Of a stretch of 64,000 nt of DNA, positions 35,461 to 44,531 are shown in pieces. This DNA is from Eikenella sp. (GTDB taxonomy: Bacteria > Pseudomonadota > Gammaproteobacteria > Burkholderiales > Neisseriaceae), in contig JAUMZB010000001.1 in assembly GCA_030528345.1 (NCBI GenBank), positions 1-64,000 on the forward strand, read 5' to 3'. The position numbers and the translations under genes were made by a program. The stretch's first letter is position 1, and each line of letters starts with the position of its first letter. The notes beneath the pieces were generated by a model. The model had not been told where the DNA came from, made no database searches, and saw only the letters and a list, made by a program, of their open reading frames with translations.

Positions 35461-36814
35461 GGATCAGGCTCCCGCGCGGCACAAAATTGGGATGGCGGAT
35501 CTGCGGATTGAGGCGCACCAGCTCGGCTTGGCGGCGGTGGTCGCCGTACCACGCAAACGCCAGCAGATGCAGGCTGGTATCGGCGTGCGCCACTTTTTGC
35601 ACCAAGGGCGGGCGCAGATTGATGACGGCCAGCGCCTGCTTTTGCAGGGTGTGGGCGGTACGGCGCACGCTTTGCGCCAGCTCGGCGGTGTGTTCCAGAT
35701 ACGGGCGTGCGGGCAGCAGGCCCGCCGCCTCAAAGCGCTGATACACGCCCTCGGGGGGCTGCGCCGGCTCTTGGTAGAGGTCGAGCAGGTGGCCGGCCAT
35801 CTCAGCGGCCTTGTCCGGGTTGGCCAGTATCATGCCGCAGATGCGCTGGGCGGTGAGGCTGCGCATCAATGCCTCGCGGCTGTCGGCCAACACCTGCGAC
35901 ACCTCGCGCGGGGTCAATACCGGCTGCTCCAGCTCCAAGGCCAACAGGTCGGCCGCCTCGGCAGCCAAGTTGGCGGCGCCGACGGTGGCAATCAGCCCGC
36001 ACAGCACCGCCACATCTTCCACCCGCGCGCCTTGGTGGTCTATCGGGGCGCGGTTGCCGGCATCAATCAGGCTGCTGTGCACTTGGCGCGGGATGTCGGC
36101 CGTGCGGCGGGTGGCGCCCACCAAATCGCGCCAGCCGTCCAGCGTTTTGCCGCCGCGCCGATGCAGGCCGGCCAGCCCGCCAAACACCGACAGCAGCTCC
36201 GTCATCAACACGCGCGGGCTGTTGATTAAGTCCAGGCTACCTGAAAACACGCCGTTAATCTGGCCGTACAACACGCCCACCGCCGTCAGCGCGGCGGCGT
36301 GAAAGGCATTCCAACGGCGCTGCTGGCCGCGGATGCCGGCCAGCGCCTTGTTAAACACCTCAAAGCCCTGCCAAGCGGCCAGATCGGCAAAATGGTCGAT
36401 CTCGTCGGCCATCGCCAAAGGCAGCTCCTGCGCAAAAAACGGCGCCGCCGCCACGCTCTGCCGGAAACTGATGCGGATGGTGGCGTAATCCGGGCTGTCC
36501 TCATGATGTCCCACTTCAAAATCGGCCACCACGCAATCGGGCACGCTGCCGTAAATGGGGTGCACCAGCTCGCCGGCGCCGCCCTCCCGCAACACCTGAA
36601 TCAGCTTTTGCAGGCGGCCCTCGTAGTCGTCGCCGTAGAGCACGGCGGTGATGTCCATCGTCAGCGCCTCGCAGCCGGTATCCTCAATGTCGGAGCCGTC
36701 CACAAAGGGGTAGCTGTGCTCGGCCAGCGCGTGCACGCCGCGCAGGGCGTCCTCGGTGGCCTCAAACGGCACACCCTTGTAGCTGGCATCCAGTAGGGTA
36801 TCTTGCCAAGACAT
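35444..36814 (-). CDS. DNA circularisation / tail protein (Mu gp43, N)
   Basis: 456 residues beginning SWQDTLLDASYKGVPFEATEDALRG, the DNA_circ_N signature; long helical middle. Acts between tape measure and hub. A full DUS (36234-36245) lies in the coding sequence. Two bases from the tape measure start. Confidence 0.9.
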   Translation of the reverse strand: MSWQDTLLDASYKGVPFEATEDALRGVHALAEHSYPFVDGSDIEDTGCEALTMDITAVLYGDDYEGRLQKLIQVLREGGAGELVHPIYGSVPDCVVADFEVGHHEDSPDYATIRISFRQSVAAAPFFAQELPLAMADEIDHFADLAAWQGFEVFNKALAGIRGQQRRWNAFHAAALTAVGVLYGQINGVFSGSLDLINSPRVLMTELLSVFGGLAGLHRRGGKTLDGWRDLVGATRRTADIPRQVHSSLIDAGNRAPIDHQGARVEDVAVLCGLIATVGAANLAAEAADLLALELEQPVLTPREVSQVLADSREALMRSLTAQRICGMILANPDKAAEMAGHLLDLYQEPAQPPEGVYQRFEAAGLLPARPYLEHTAELAQSVRRTAHTLQKQALAVINLRPPLVQKVAHADTSLHLLAFAWYGDHRRQAELVRLNPQIRHPNFVPRGSLIHAYAR

Positions 36815-36815
36815 A

Positions 36816-39062
36816 TCAATTCCTCCGGCCGTCGCGGGCGGCGGCTTGGTTGAGATAGGCGGCGATGTTGCCGTTTTGCACCGTTACCGTAATCGGGATG
36901 GGCGTGCCGGCCGCGGTGAGCATACGCGCGGCGGCGGCGCCCACCTTTTCGGCCGCCTCGTTGAGCTGTTGGGCGGCGGTCTGGTTGTCGGCCACCGCCT
37001 GCATATATTGGTCGCCGGCCTGCTGGTAGGTATCTACCGCCAAGCCGAATTGCGCCATGATTTGCGCCATCTCGGGGTCGCCCGCGGCGGGGTCTTTGCC
37101 CTGGCCGCGCATATGATCCACGTAGGCGCGGGCGTGGCTAGGGCTAAGCCCTGCGCGGCGGCGCAGCGCTTGGCCCTCAACGTCGCCGCGCAGATAATCG
37201 GAGATAGGATTCAGCCAGGCGGTGTGCTTGCGTATGGCCTCGGCACGCTCGCCGTATTTGTCGCGCTCGCCTGCCCATTGGGTAACGTCATACATGGCGC
37301 TCAAAGGCAGCGTGGCCCAAGCCAACGCCCCCAACGTGCCCCCGCGCGGCATCATCCGCGACCAGCGGCTGCCTTGGGCGGCCGTCTGTGCCGTGGCCGC
37401 CGCTTGGGTGGCTGTGGCCGCAGCACGCGCGGACGCTGATGCAGCCGTTGCGCCACCGGTTATGCCGCGCAGCATGGCGCCGGTGCCCCACATGGCTGCC
37501 CCCGCCCCCGCCACATGGCCGGCACCAGTGGCCGCCTGTGCCGCCTCCGGATTTTGGCGCGCCCAGTCGGAGAGCGCCTGCGCCCCGTCGGCCAGCTTGT
37601 CGGTGGCCGCGTTAAAGGCGCCGTACTCGGCATCGCGCAGCGTGACCTTAGCTTGCTCCGCCTTAAAACCGGAGCCCAAAGCAACAAGCTCATACGCGCC
37701 ATTCACGGCGCCGGCAGCGTTTGCCTGCCCCTCCCTCAACCGCTCATCTGCTTGCGGGTTATTGATAAGCGGCAATAGAGCCATTAAGGCTTGGCGATCG
37801 CTAATCAGTTGGCCGACGGCGGTGCCGTCCACCAGCGCTTTTTGGCTTTCCAGCAGCGCCATTTTTGCCTCGTCTCCTTGGGCGGCATTGAGCTTTTCCA
37901 CCAATTCCCGGCTGCGCGGGTCTTTATTAATTATTTCCCGCACAATATCCACCAGCGCATCCAGCGAGTTCATTCCGGCGGCCTGTCGCTTATTCATGCT
38001 GGCTGTAAAATCAAAGCCTTTTTGCCCGTTAATGGTGATGCCTCGGGCTTTGGTGATGGTCTCGGGGCTGTATAACTTGGACAACAAGTTGACCAGATTA
38101 TTGCCCGCCTCATCGGCGCTGCCTGCCGTCATAAACGCTAATTGGTTGGCATTAAGCAGGGCTGAAATATTATCCAGCGTCAAGGCCGATCCGCCATTTT
38201 TCATGGCGGCGAATTGTTGCGGCATCCAACGCACCATATTTTTAAACTCAAAACCGCCGTCCACACCGGATTGCACGGCTCGGTCAAGCAGAGCCGGTAT
38301 ATCACTCTCTGCCAAACCGTTTTGGATTGCCTTGCTGACCAAATCTGCCACCTCGGATGCGTCGGCATCGGCGGCGGCAGCGGTACGCATCACCTGCGGC
38401 AATAAGCGCAATACAGACTCATCACTCATCGCACCGCTGGCAGTCATTGTATTCATGGCGGCCAGCGCTTCTTCGTGGGTTCGCCCGCCGGCGTGGGCGG
38501 CGGTGCTGACCGATTGGTGGATTTTTGCCATGCCCGCCTGTTTTTCGGCCAAACTTTTGCCGGCATACATGGTATTGGTGGCGTGGCGCAGCGCGGTGTC
38601 GTAATCCATGGTGCGGCGTACCGGCTGCGCCATCACATAAGCGCCGGCCGTCAGGGCTGCGCCGGCCGTAACCGCGCCGCCCACCAAACGGCGGCCGCCA
38701 CTTACCGCCCGCTGCCAGCGGTTGCTTTGTGCCACGCCTTGCCCCAGCTCGTTATTGAGCTGGCGGATTTTGTTGCGCGTGGCCTCGGCCGCCCGCGCCA
38801 GCTCGCGTTGCGAGAGGGTGCCGGAGCGTGCCAGATAGTCGTAGCTGCGCTGGGTGGCCGTAATCTCGCGGCGGATCATTTGCTCTGATCGGATACCGAT
38901 ATGCTGGTAGGCCATCTGCGAATAACGACGCTGCCGTTCGGTTTGTACGGCCGCCCGCGCCTGCTCCTGCGCCGTGCGCCGGGTCTCCCCGGCCAAACGG
39001 CGCAGCCCTTGACTGGCTTGATCTCTAAAACGGGCAATCAGCTCGACAATGTTTTTGCTCAT
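36816..39062 (-). CDS. Tail tape measure protein (Mu gp42)
   Basis: 748 residues. N-terminal coiled coil (~1-120), two Ala/Gly hydrophobic stretches near 135-155 and 535-575, TP901-type central region (HQSVSTAAHAGGRTHEEALAAMNTM). Sets tail length. ATG 39062 overlaps the chaperone frame stop. Confidence 0.9.
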   Translation of the reverse strand: MSKNIVELIARFRDQASQGLRRLAGETRRTAQEQARAAVQTERQRRYSQMAYQHIGIRSEQMIRREITATQRSYDYLARSGTLSQRELARAAEATRNKIRQLNNELGQGVAQSNRWQRAVSGGRRLVGGAVTAGAALTAGAYVMAQPVRRTMDYDTALRHATNTMYAGKSLAEKQAGMAKIHQSVSTAAHAGGRTHEEALAAMNTMTASGAMSDESVLRLLPQVMRTAAAADADASEVADLVSKAIQNGLAESDIPALLDRAVQSGVDGGFEFKNMVRWMPQQFAAMKNGGSALTLDNISALLNANQLAFMTAGSADEAGNNLVNLLSKLYSPETITKARGITINGQKGFDFTASMNKRQAAGMNSLDALVDIVREIINKDPRSRELVEKLNAAQGDEAKMALLESQKALVDGTAVGQLISDRQALMALLPLINNPQADERLREGQANAAGAVNGAYELVALGSGFKAEQAKVTLRDAEYGAFNAATDKLADGAQALSDWARQNPEAAQAATGAGHVAGAGAAMWGTGAMLRGITGGATAASASARAAATATQAAATAQTAAQGSRWSRMMPRGGTLGALAWATLPLSAMYDVTQWAGERDKYGERAEAIRKHTAWLNPISDYLRGDVEGQALRRRAGLSPSHARAYVDHMRGQGKDPAAGDPEMAQIMAQFGLAVDTYQQAGDQYMQAVADNQTAAQQLNEAAEKVGAAAARMLTAAGTPIPITVTVQNGNIAAYLNQAAARDGRRN

Positions 39063-39660
39063 TTTTTGCGCCTTTTGCTCACATAAGTGGTGGTATGAGA
39101 CCCGGCCGGCACGGATGCCGGCGCGGGCGGGGCGGGGATAAGGGGCGGTGTCGGAAACAGTGGCCGGCGCGCGCGTTGGATAATATCGGCCTGCCGCACA
39201 AAGGCAGACAGCTCGGGCAGGCTCATGGCCTGCACCCGGCTCTCGGGCAGCCCGAATTGCCCGAGCATCAAGACGGCGTGGCAGTAGTAGTCGGGCGGTG
39301 CCGCTTTTTTGCCAGCAGCTCTTTGGCCAGATACAGCACATCCATATCGTCGGCAATCAGATGGTCGGCCAGATAAGCGCCGGTGATCGCTTCGGGCGGC
39401 ACACCGCCCAAGCGGACAAACGAGCGCGCCTGCCGCTCCATCGCCAGCTCAAAGCCGGAGAGGCCGGCGGCAATCGCCATATCGTCGCGCACCGTTAAGA
39501 GGCGCAGCTCAAAATCGTGGTGGTATTGCCCCTCATACTCAACGCCGTATTTCAGGCTACCTGAAACGGTGCGGCCGTCGGCGGAAACGGCCAAGCCGTA
39601 CTCGGCGGCGGCCTGCTCCAATTGGTTATCGGGGGCGGGGGCGGTGTTTTTTGCGGACAT
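39059..39660 (-). CDS. Tail assembly chaperone, -1 frameshift product
   Basis: The frame starting at 39660 meets the heptamer A-AAA-AAG at 39310-39304. A -1 shift there continues as AAPPDYYCHAVLMLGQFGLPESR... to a stop at 39059, giving about 200 residues. The downstream frame has no good start of its own, and the joined protein matches the Mu-like gp41 layout, so a lambda G/GT-type programmed frameshift is strongly suggested. Confidence 0.75.
39268..39660 (-). CDS. Tail assembly chaperone, unshifted product (gp41-like)
   Basis: 130 residues, MSAKNTAPAPDNQLEQAAAEYG...; ends KKRHRPTTTATPS in the zero frame just after the slippery site. Carries a full DUS (39553-39564) in its coding part. SD (AAAGG) lies in the 3' arm of the leader hairpin. 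Confidence 0.85.
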   Translation of the reverse strand: MSAKNTAPAPDNQLEQAAAEYGLAVSADGRTVSGSLKYGVEYEGQYHHDFELRLLTVRDDMAIAAGLSGFELAMERQARSFVRLGGVPPEAITGAYLADHLIADDMDVLYLAKELLAKKRHRPTTTATPS

Positions 39661-39664
39661 AAAT

Positions 39665-39751
39665 AAAGCCTTTAAACGCAGGTTAAACCAAACAATAAGA
39701 GAGGTTTAATTGTCGTTTAAAGGCTTTCGGGCAGCCGCTTGAGCGGTTTCA
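39665..39751 (-). promoter_or_regulatory. Mor/C-type late promoter with overlapping hairpin before gp41
   Basis: Dyad TGA-AACCGC-TCA at 39740-39751, -10 GACAAT (39709-39714), predicted +1 at 39702. A 14-bp stem (39665-39678 with 39714-39727) followed by T-rich sequence would terminate or sequester read-through RNA; the promoter starts downstream of its 5' arm. Confidence 0.7.
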
Positions 39752-39758
39752 GCGGGTA

Positions 39759-39938
39759 TCAGCCATCCAGCGATTCAAACCGCTCAATCTGGCGCGAGAG
39801 CTGCTCGGCAATCAGCAGCAGATTGCAGGCGGCCAAATCGGGTCGGTGCTGATAGGCGGTGAGGTTTTCCGCCACATAAAGCAGCGCGTCGCGGGTGGTG
39901 CAGAACTCTACGGCCAAATCCTGTTTGGGGGTATACAT
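39759..39938 (-). CDS. 59-aa phage protein
   Basis: MYTPKQDLAVEFCTTRDALLYVAENL...LAACNLLLIAEQLSRQIERFESLDG, helical, of the kind found in phage/plasmid accessory blocks (DUF3077-like, uncertain). Three bases downstream of rha; part of the inserted block between tube and chaperone genes. Confidence 0.65.
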   Translation of the reverse strand: MYTPKQDLAVEFCTTRDALLYVAENLTAYQHRPDLAACNLLLIAEQLSRQIERFESLDG

Positions 39939-39941
39939 GGC

Positions 39942-40544
39942 TTAATCCTCCAAAGGCAAAGCTTGTTGGGCGCGCTTGGCCAGCATTTGGGCGCGGCCGC
40001 GTTTGCCGCGCGCGCTCAATACCGGATCGGGCGTATAGGCCACCAATTGCAGCCCGGCCAGCTTTTTCAGGCGGTGCGCCACGCTGCCGGGCGCCAAATC
40101 CAAGAGCTTGCCGATTTCGCTGAGGGTGAGCCCTTTTTCGTAGTAGGCGATCAGGCGCGCCTCCAGCGGCGCGGCTTGGATAAAGGCGGCTTTGTATTTT
40201 TGCAGCAGTGCCGTATCCACCGCCTGTACACCGTGCAACTCCGCCTCCATCGCATTAAAAGCGGCGATGTACTTTTCCTTCCACACCGCAGCGGCATGGC
40301 CGGTAAAGCCCATGCACAGGAAAACGAAACCGTCGCGGGTGATTTCGTACATCGGCATTTGTTTGTTTTGGGAGGTGGTGTAAGAGGATAATCCAAAATT
40401 GGATTCTCTAAACTTCTGTGAACATTCGATATTTTCAATATCACGTAAAACGTGGGCGTGCTTTTTATTGAAGTGGTTCGAAATATCCAAAGAGGTGGTA
40501 ATCAAACGATCGCCGGAATGGCGTACCAGAGGTTGGGATGTCAT
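39942..40544 (-). CDS. Rha family phage regulatory protein
   Basis: 200 residues. N-terminal Rha domain (LVRHSGDRLITTSLDISNHFNKKHAHVLRDIENI, ...YEITRDGFVFLCMGFTG) and a C-terminal HTH (LTLSEIGKLLDLAPGSVAHRLKKL). Rha proteins modulate phage growth under host IHF control in other phages. Unusual inside a tail gene block. Confidence 0.88.
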   Translation of the reverse strand: MTSQPLVRHSGDRLITTSLDISNHFNKKHAHVLRDIENIECSQKFRESNFGLSSYTTSQNKQMPMYEITRDGFVFLCMGFTGHAAAVWKEKYIAAFNAMEAELHGVQAVDTALLQKYKAAFIQAAPLEARLIAYYEKGLTLSEIGKLLDLAPGSVAHRLKKLAGLQLVAYTPDPVLSARGKRGRAQMLAKRAQQALPLED

Positions 40545-40559
40545 TTTGTGATTTCCTTT

Positions 40560-40800
40560 GGGTTAAAGGCCCCGTTTTGAGCGGGGTTGGCGGGGGCTCA
40601 AAAGACGTCACAAATCGTCCGGAGTTATTTCCACAAGGGTGTTGTATTCCTCACACCCCCGCCATAGAAAAAGGTACTACTGTTTTTTTGCACCGCGAGG
40701 CGTGGGAGCGCGGCAGATGCGGGCGCAAAAAATCCACGTAACGCCGTGGCCGCGTTTGTGATATAGGCTTTTGAGACCCGCGCCTATCTTATACCGATGC
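40560..40800 (-). ncRNA. Structured leader upstream of rha, candidate C4-type antisense RNA region
   Basis: Contains hairpins CCCCGCTCAAAACGGGG, GGGTGTGAGGAATACAACACCC and GCAAGAAAAACTTGC, plus GGCCACGGCGTTACGTGG. Comparable leader segments precede rha/ant genes in lambdoid and P1-type phages, where C4 RNA represses antirepressor translation. Recognition is by pattern memory only. Confidence 0.35.
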
Positions 40801-40850
40801 AAAAGCCCCTGCAAGTTTTTCTTGCAAGGGCGGGTCGCACAACGTTTTCG

Positions 40851-41798
40851 TTAAAAAACATCACGGCTTATCTTGATTCGGGTCCAATCCCCCGGATAGT
40901 AGGGCGGAAGCAAATTATCCGGCAGGGCATCGCGGCATTGTTCGATAACCCATTGGGACGTGCCTTCCCAATGATCCCAGCCCGGCTCAATCACGATAAT
41001 TTCCTGTAGCGTCAAATCCGGGCACATCTCCCGAAGCTCATCGGCTTCTTCTATAACCGGCAGATTCTCAAAAGTATGCGCAATGCTCCGATGGATTAAC
41101 TCAATCATGGCATGCTTGTTATAACGGATGCGGTTTGCTTCCAATTCCTGCCACCTGTCGGCCACAGCGTCTTCCAAATCCTCTGCCACCAAGTGCTGCT
41201 GCGCCATTTGTTCGACACCGGCGCGATTGGTCGGTACTTTTTCCAGCCCTTTGTTTTTCAGGATTCTGCGTATATCGTGCATTTTCACAAAGGTTAAGGC
41301 TGCATTGAGGCTGGCCGGCCTGCGTACTGCTTGGCGCTCAATATTCACCCATGCGTTCGGCCATTTGCCTGCGGCTTCAAATCTTCTGCGCCATTCTTCA
41401 AACCAAAGCCATGTCCAATCCGCCAACATCAGCTCGCCTTCTAAAATGTTTTGGCATAATCTGTCTTCGTTGGCGAGTAATGCGGGCAGATATTCGCTAC
41501 AGATGCGCTCCTTTAAGGATTGATCGCATTCGATGCGGTTAAAAATATGCCAATAGGCTTCGTAAGCGTGTTCTTCTCGCGCCTTTGGGGGTGTTGGTGT
41601 TCTTTGCTGTACAGCGGCGGTAGGTCTCGGTGCTGATGCCGATACGGATACGGCTTGCGAGGCACCCGCCAACTGGTTTGTTGGCTTTTCTTGTTCCCGC
41701 TCCATGCGGTTTTTTTCGATAAGATGCTGTGCCTTGACGGCTTTATATACCGCCACAATACCGATAAGCAGCCAAACAAGAAACAGCCATATCATCAT
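40851..41798 (-). CDS. Membrane-anchored hypothetical protein (phage accessory gene)
   Basis: 315 residues: one N-terminal span (IWLFLVWLLIGIVAVYKAV), a short charged and Pro/Ser-rich linker (~30-75), then a soluble helical domain rich in Trp and acidic residues (LMLADWTWLWFEEWRRRFE). Lower GC than neighbours. No homology recognised. Lies between tail tube and rha genes, where Mu has none, so a lysogenic-conversion or exclusion function is possible. Confidence 0.7.
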   Translation of the reverse strand: MMIWLFLVWLLIGIVAVYKAVKAQHLIEKNRMEREQEKPTNQLAGASQAVSVSASAPRPTAAVQQRTPTPPKAREEHAYEAYWHIFNRIECDQSLKERICSEYLPALLANEDRLCQNILEGELMLADWTWLWFEEWRRRFEAAGKWPNAWVNIERQAVRRPASLNAALTFVKMHDIRRILKNKGLEKVPTNRAGVEQMAQQHLVAEDLEDAVADRWQELEANRIRYNKHAMIELIHRSIAHTFENLPVIEEADELREMCPDLTLQEIIVIEPGWDHWEGTSQWVIEQCRDALPDNLLPPYYPGDWTRIKISRDVF

Positions 41799-41872
41799 AA
41801 TCTCCTGAAAAACAAAGCCCTGCCAAATCGGCAGGGCTGCAATATTAACGCATCTTAACGCTTTCAGATAGC

Positions 41873-42247
41873 CTACTCGGTCACTTTGCGCACCGCAAAG
41901 CCGGTGATGTCCACCACCAACTCGTTGTCCACGGTGTAGGTTTTGCCCACCTCGGTCACGCAAAAGCCCAGGTAGCTTTCGGCCGGTGCGCCCTTGATGT
42001 CGGGCACGCTGGTGATTTTGGCGTCTTCGATGTCGCCCCAATTGACCACGGTGCCGTCGGTGGGCACCACGGCGGTGATGCTGATGTCGTATTGGCCCAC
42101 GCCGCGGCAAAAGCCCTTGGTGCGGCGGGTACGGCTCATCACTTTTACCGGCTTGCGGCCGGTGCTGTCCTTAACGTCCAGCTTGGTGATGTCTACCTCG
42201 GCGGCGTCCACATACAGCGTGATGCTGCCTACATACTCTGTTGCCAT
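41873..42247 (-). CDS. Tail tube protein (Mu gp40, M)
   Basis: 124 residues, MATEYVGSITLYVDAAEVDITKLDVKDSTGRKPVKVM, beta-barrel tube subunit of the contractile tail; follows the sheath gene. AAGGAGCC ribosome site. Confidence 0.93.
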   Translation of the reverse strand: MATEYVGSITLYVDAAEVDITKLDVKDSTGRKPVKVMSRTRRTKGFCRGVGQYDISITAVVPTDGTVVNWGDIEDAKITSVPDIKGAPAESYLGFCVTEVGKTYTVDNELVVDITGFAVRKVTE

Positions 42248-42259
42248 TGTTTAGGCTCC

Positions 42260-43684
42260 TTATAAATATAAGTCCATCACCATGCCCACCACATGCAGGC
42301 CGTTGACCACGTCGGCCGGGATGCGGCAATTGAGCATGCCGGTGTTTTGCAGGTCGCGCTCCACAATCAGCTTGGGCAGATTGGGCTCCACCTGCTCTAA
42401 GATCTCCAGTTCCTCGCAGCGCATCAACACGTCGATCAGCTCGCTGCGCACGCGCGGCGGGGTTTTGTCGGAGAGCTTGTCGCGCGGGAAACGCAGGGCA
42501 ATGCGCTGGATGCACGCCTTGGAGACGTAGATCAGGGTGCGCACGGTGGTCACGTCCAGCAGGCTCTCATCGGGCGTGCCGTTGGCGCTTTGGGTGTAAG
42601 TGGTGATGGCGCGCACGATTTGGGCGCGGCTGCCGTCGGGGCTGGTCTCTATCGGTGCCACGCCGTTGTAGAGGGCGTTTTCTTGCTCGGTGCGCATGGT
42701 TTTGTCGCGGCTCTCGCACACGCCGATGCCGGAAAGCGCCAGCGTATTCAGCGGGCGGGCGGGGTCTTCTTCGCTGGCCATCACCGCCGCAAAAGCAGCC
42801 GCCAGCTCGCACGGCAGGCTGGGGCTGCCGCGATACCAGGCGCACACCATCTGGCCGTGGTTAAGCTTGCCCGCCTGCGTGGTGGCGGCAGAAAGGCTGC
42901 CGCTGTCGCCGTAAATGCCGATGGCCCAGCGTTTTTCCATTGGGCTGCCCACTGTCTCCAAGTGGGTGCGCAGCTTGGCCAGATTGGCCTCGTCGCGTAT
43001 GCCGCAGGCAATGATGTCGTGCCCCTCGGCCACAATGGCGGTAAGCGCGGGCTGAATATCCGGGTTGGCGTCGCCGCCCGTCATCTCGCCCACTTGGGCG
43101 GTGAGGCCGGCAGCGGTGCTGCTTACACGGATGCGGATGCTGTTGCCCTCGCTGCCCTTGTTTTTGGCGGTAAGCGTCACGGTGCCGCCGCTGGCGGTGG
43201 CGCTCACCGGCAATTCCGGTTTGGCATCCATCGCGGCCTTGAGTGCCGCGGCCACTGTGTCGGCGCTGTCGCCGGCGGCCACGCCCAAGGTCAGGGTGTC
43301 GGCATTGGCCACGCTCACGCGCAACACGCCTTGCGTGGTGGCGGGGCCGCCCAGCGCAATGCTGCCGCTGGCGGCCACGCCGCCGCTGTGGTCGGCCAGC
43401 GTAATCAGGCTCAAGGCGGCGTAGGGATAAGCCTTGATGGCGGCCGCGGCCATCAAATGCGCCTGGCTGCCCGCGCCGCAGCGCTCGGCCACTTCGGCCG
43501 CGGAAAACACATCGGCCAAGGCGGAGACCTCGCCCAAATCGGCGGTGTGCTGGGCAATCAGCACCACGCGCTGGCGGTTGGTGGGCAGATTGCGCACGGC
43601 CAGCTTGGTGTTCCACTCGGCGTACACGCCGGGTTTGCGCGTGGAGGCGGGGATTTTGTCAAAAGTGATGTTTTTACTTGCCAT
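42260..43684 (-). CDS. Tail sheath protein (Mu gp39, L)
   Basis: 474 residues: ITFDKIPASTRKPGVYAEWNT N-terminal tube-contact arm, a central variable beta domain, and conserved C-terminal LIYVSKACIQRIALRFPRDKL and GMLNCRIPADVVNGLHVVGMV. Contractile sheath. Confidence 0.95.
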   Translation of the reverse strand: MASKNITFDKIPASTRKPGVYAEWNTKLAVRNLPTNRQRVVLIAQHTADLGEVSALADVFSAAEVAERCGAGSQAHLMAAAAIKAYPYAALSLITLADHSGGVAASGSIALGGPATTQGVLRVSVANADTLTLGVAAGDSADTVAAALKAAMDAKPELPVSATASGGTVTLTAKNKGSEGNSIRIRVSSTAAGLTAQVGEMTGGDANPDIQPALTAIVAEGHDIIACGIRDEANLAKLRTHLETVGSPMEKRWAIGIYGDSGSLSAATTQAGKLNHGQMVCAWYRGSPSLPCELAAAFAAVMASEEDPARPLNTLALSGIGVCESRDKTMRTEQENALYNGVAPIETSPDGSRAQIVRAITTYTQSANGTPDESLLDVTTVRTLIYVSKACIQRIALRFPRDKLSDKTPPRVRSELIDVLMRCEELEILEQVEPNLPKLIVERDLQNTGMLNCRIPADVVNGLHVVGMVMDLYL

Positions 43685-43874
43685 TTTTTGCAGCTCCTTT
43701 TTGCGGGGCGGCTTCGGCCTCGGCGGTGACGCGCACCAAATCGCCGTAGTCGAGGCAGCGCAGGTAGTAGGCGGTTGCCGCCACGGCCACCGGTTCGGCG
43801 TCGGTGATGTAGCGGTGCGGCTGGCCGTCCATCGGCACTTTCAGGCCGGGGGCGGCGCGTACCCATAAGCTCAT
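43674..43874 (-). CDS. Mu gp38-like small protein (DUF2635)
   Basis: 66 residues, MSLWVRAAPGLKVPMDGQPHRYI...; conserved small gene before the sheath, overlapping its start by 11 bases. Function unknown. Confidence 0.85.
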   Translation of the reverse strand: MSLWVRAAPGLKVPMDGQPHRYITDAEPVAVAATAYYLRCLDYGDLVRVTAEAEAAPQKGAAKNGK

Positions 43875-43883
43875 GGTTGGCTC

Positions 43884-44531
43884 CTATCTGAGGGGGACTT
43901 CCGCCTCCACGGCGGGGTCGGGTTGCTCGGGCGGGCTGTGCACCTTAAGGCGTATGCCCGTTAAATCGGGATCGGGCGGGCTCAAAGCGCCGCTGTAATC
44001 CACAAAAACTTGGTCGGGGTGTTGCGGGTCGGTCGGCGCTTGCGGCCAAGCGCCGTTGGGCAGCAGCTCCTCATACCAGTGGGTGGTAAATTCGCAAGAA
44101 AATACGCTCATGGCCACGCCGCGTTCCAAGCGCCCGTTAAACAGGGTGCGCACCGCGCCGGGTTGCAGATAATCGCAGGGCAAGCCCAAATCCTGCCGGG
44201 TGAGCAGGCGGCGCACGGCGTAAATCAGGTCGTAGCTGCCTATCTCCCAGCGTGAGGGGCCGCCGCTGCGGCTGGCCGCCTCGCTGCGGTAGGAGCGCGC
44301 GGCGCACATCACCACAAACTTAGCCTCAACCTTGTATTTACCGCGGTCGGTGTGGGCCGCCCCGGTTTTGGGTATGCCGCCAAAGGTCACCCATACCGCC
44401 GGCATCTGCTGCACCACTTGATACAGCCCCTCGTCGTCCAGCTCGCCGCCGTAGCTGTGCACGCCGCTCACCAGCTGGCCCAAGCCTTGGCGCAGGCGCT
44501 CGATGATGGCGGCCTCAATAGACGCTATCAC
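43884..44531 (-). CDS. Mu gp37-like tail completion protein
   Basis: 215 residues from GTG 44531 (MIASIEAAIIERLRQGLGQ), chosen because AAGG precedes it and homologues begin here; an ATG ten codons upstream lies deep in gp36. Conserved VHSYGGELDDE and PAVWVTFGG. Confidence 0.85.
   Translation of the reverse strand: MIASIEAAIIERLRQGLGQLVSGVHSYGGELDDEGLYQVVQQMPAVWVTFGGIPKTGAAHTDRGKYKVEAKFVVMCAARSYRSEAASRSGGPSRWEIGSYDLIYAVRRLLTRQDLGLPCDYLQPGAVRTLFNGRLERGVAMSVFSCEFTTHWYEELLPNGAWPQAPTDPQHPDQVFVDYSGALSPPDPDLTGIRLKVHSPPEQPDPAVEAEVPLR

Noticed and set aside
36816-39356. 846-codon version of the tape measure protein
   Set aside because: The N-terminal extension overlaps the chaperone frames; ATG 39062 gives the normal start.
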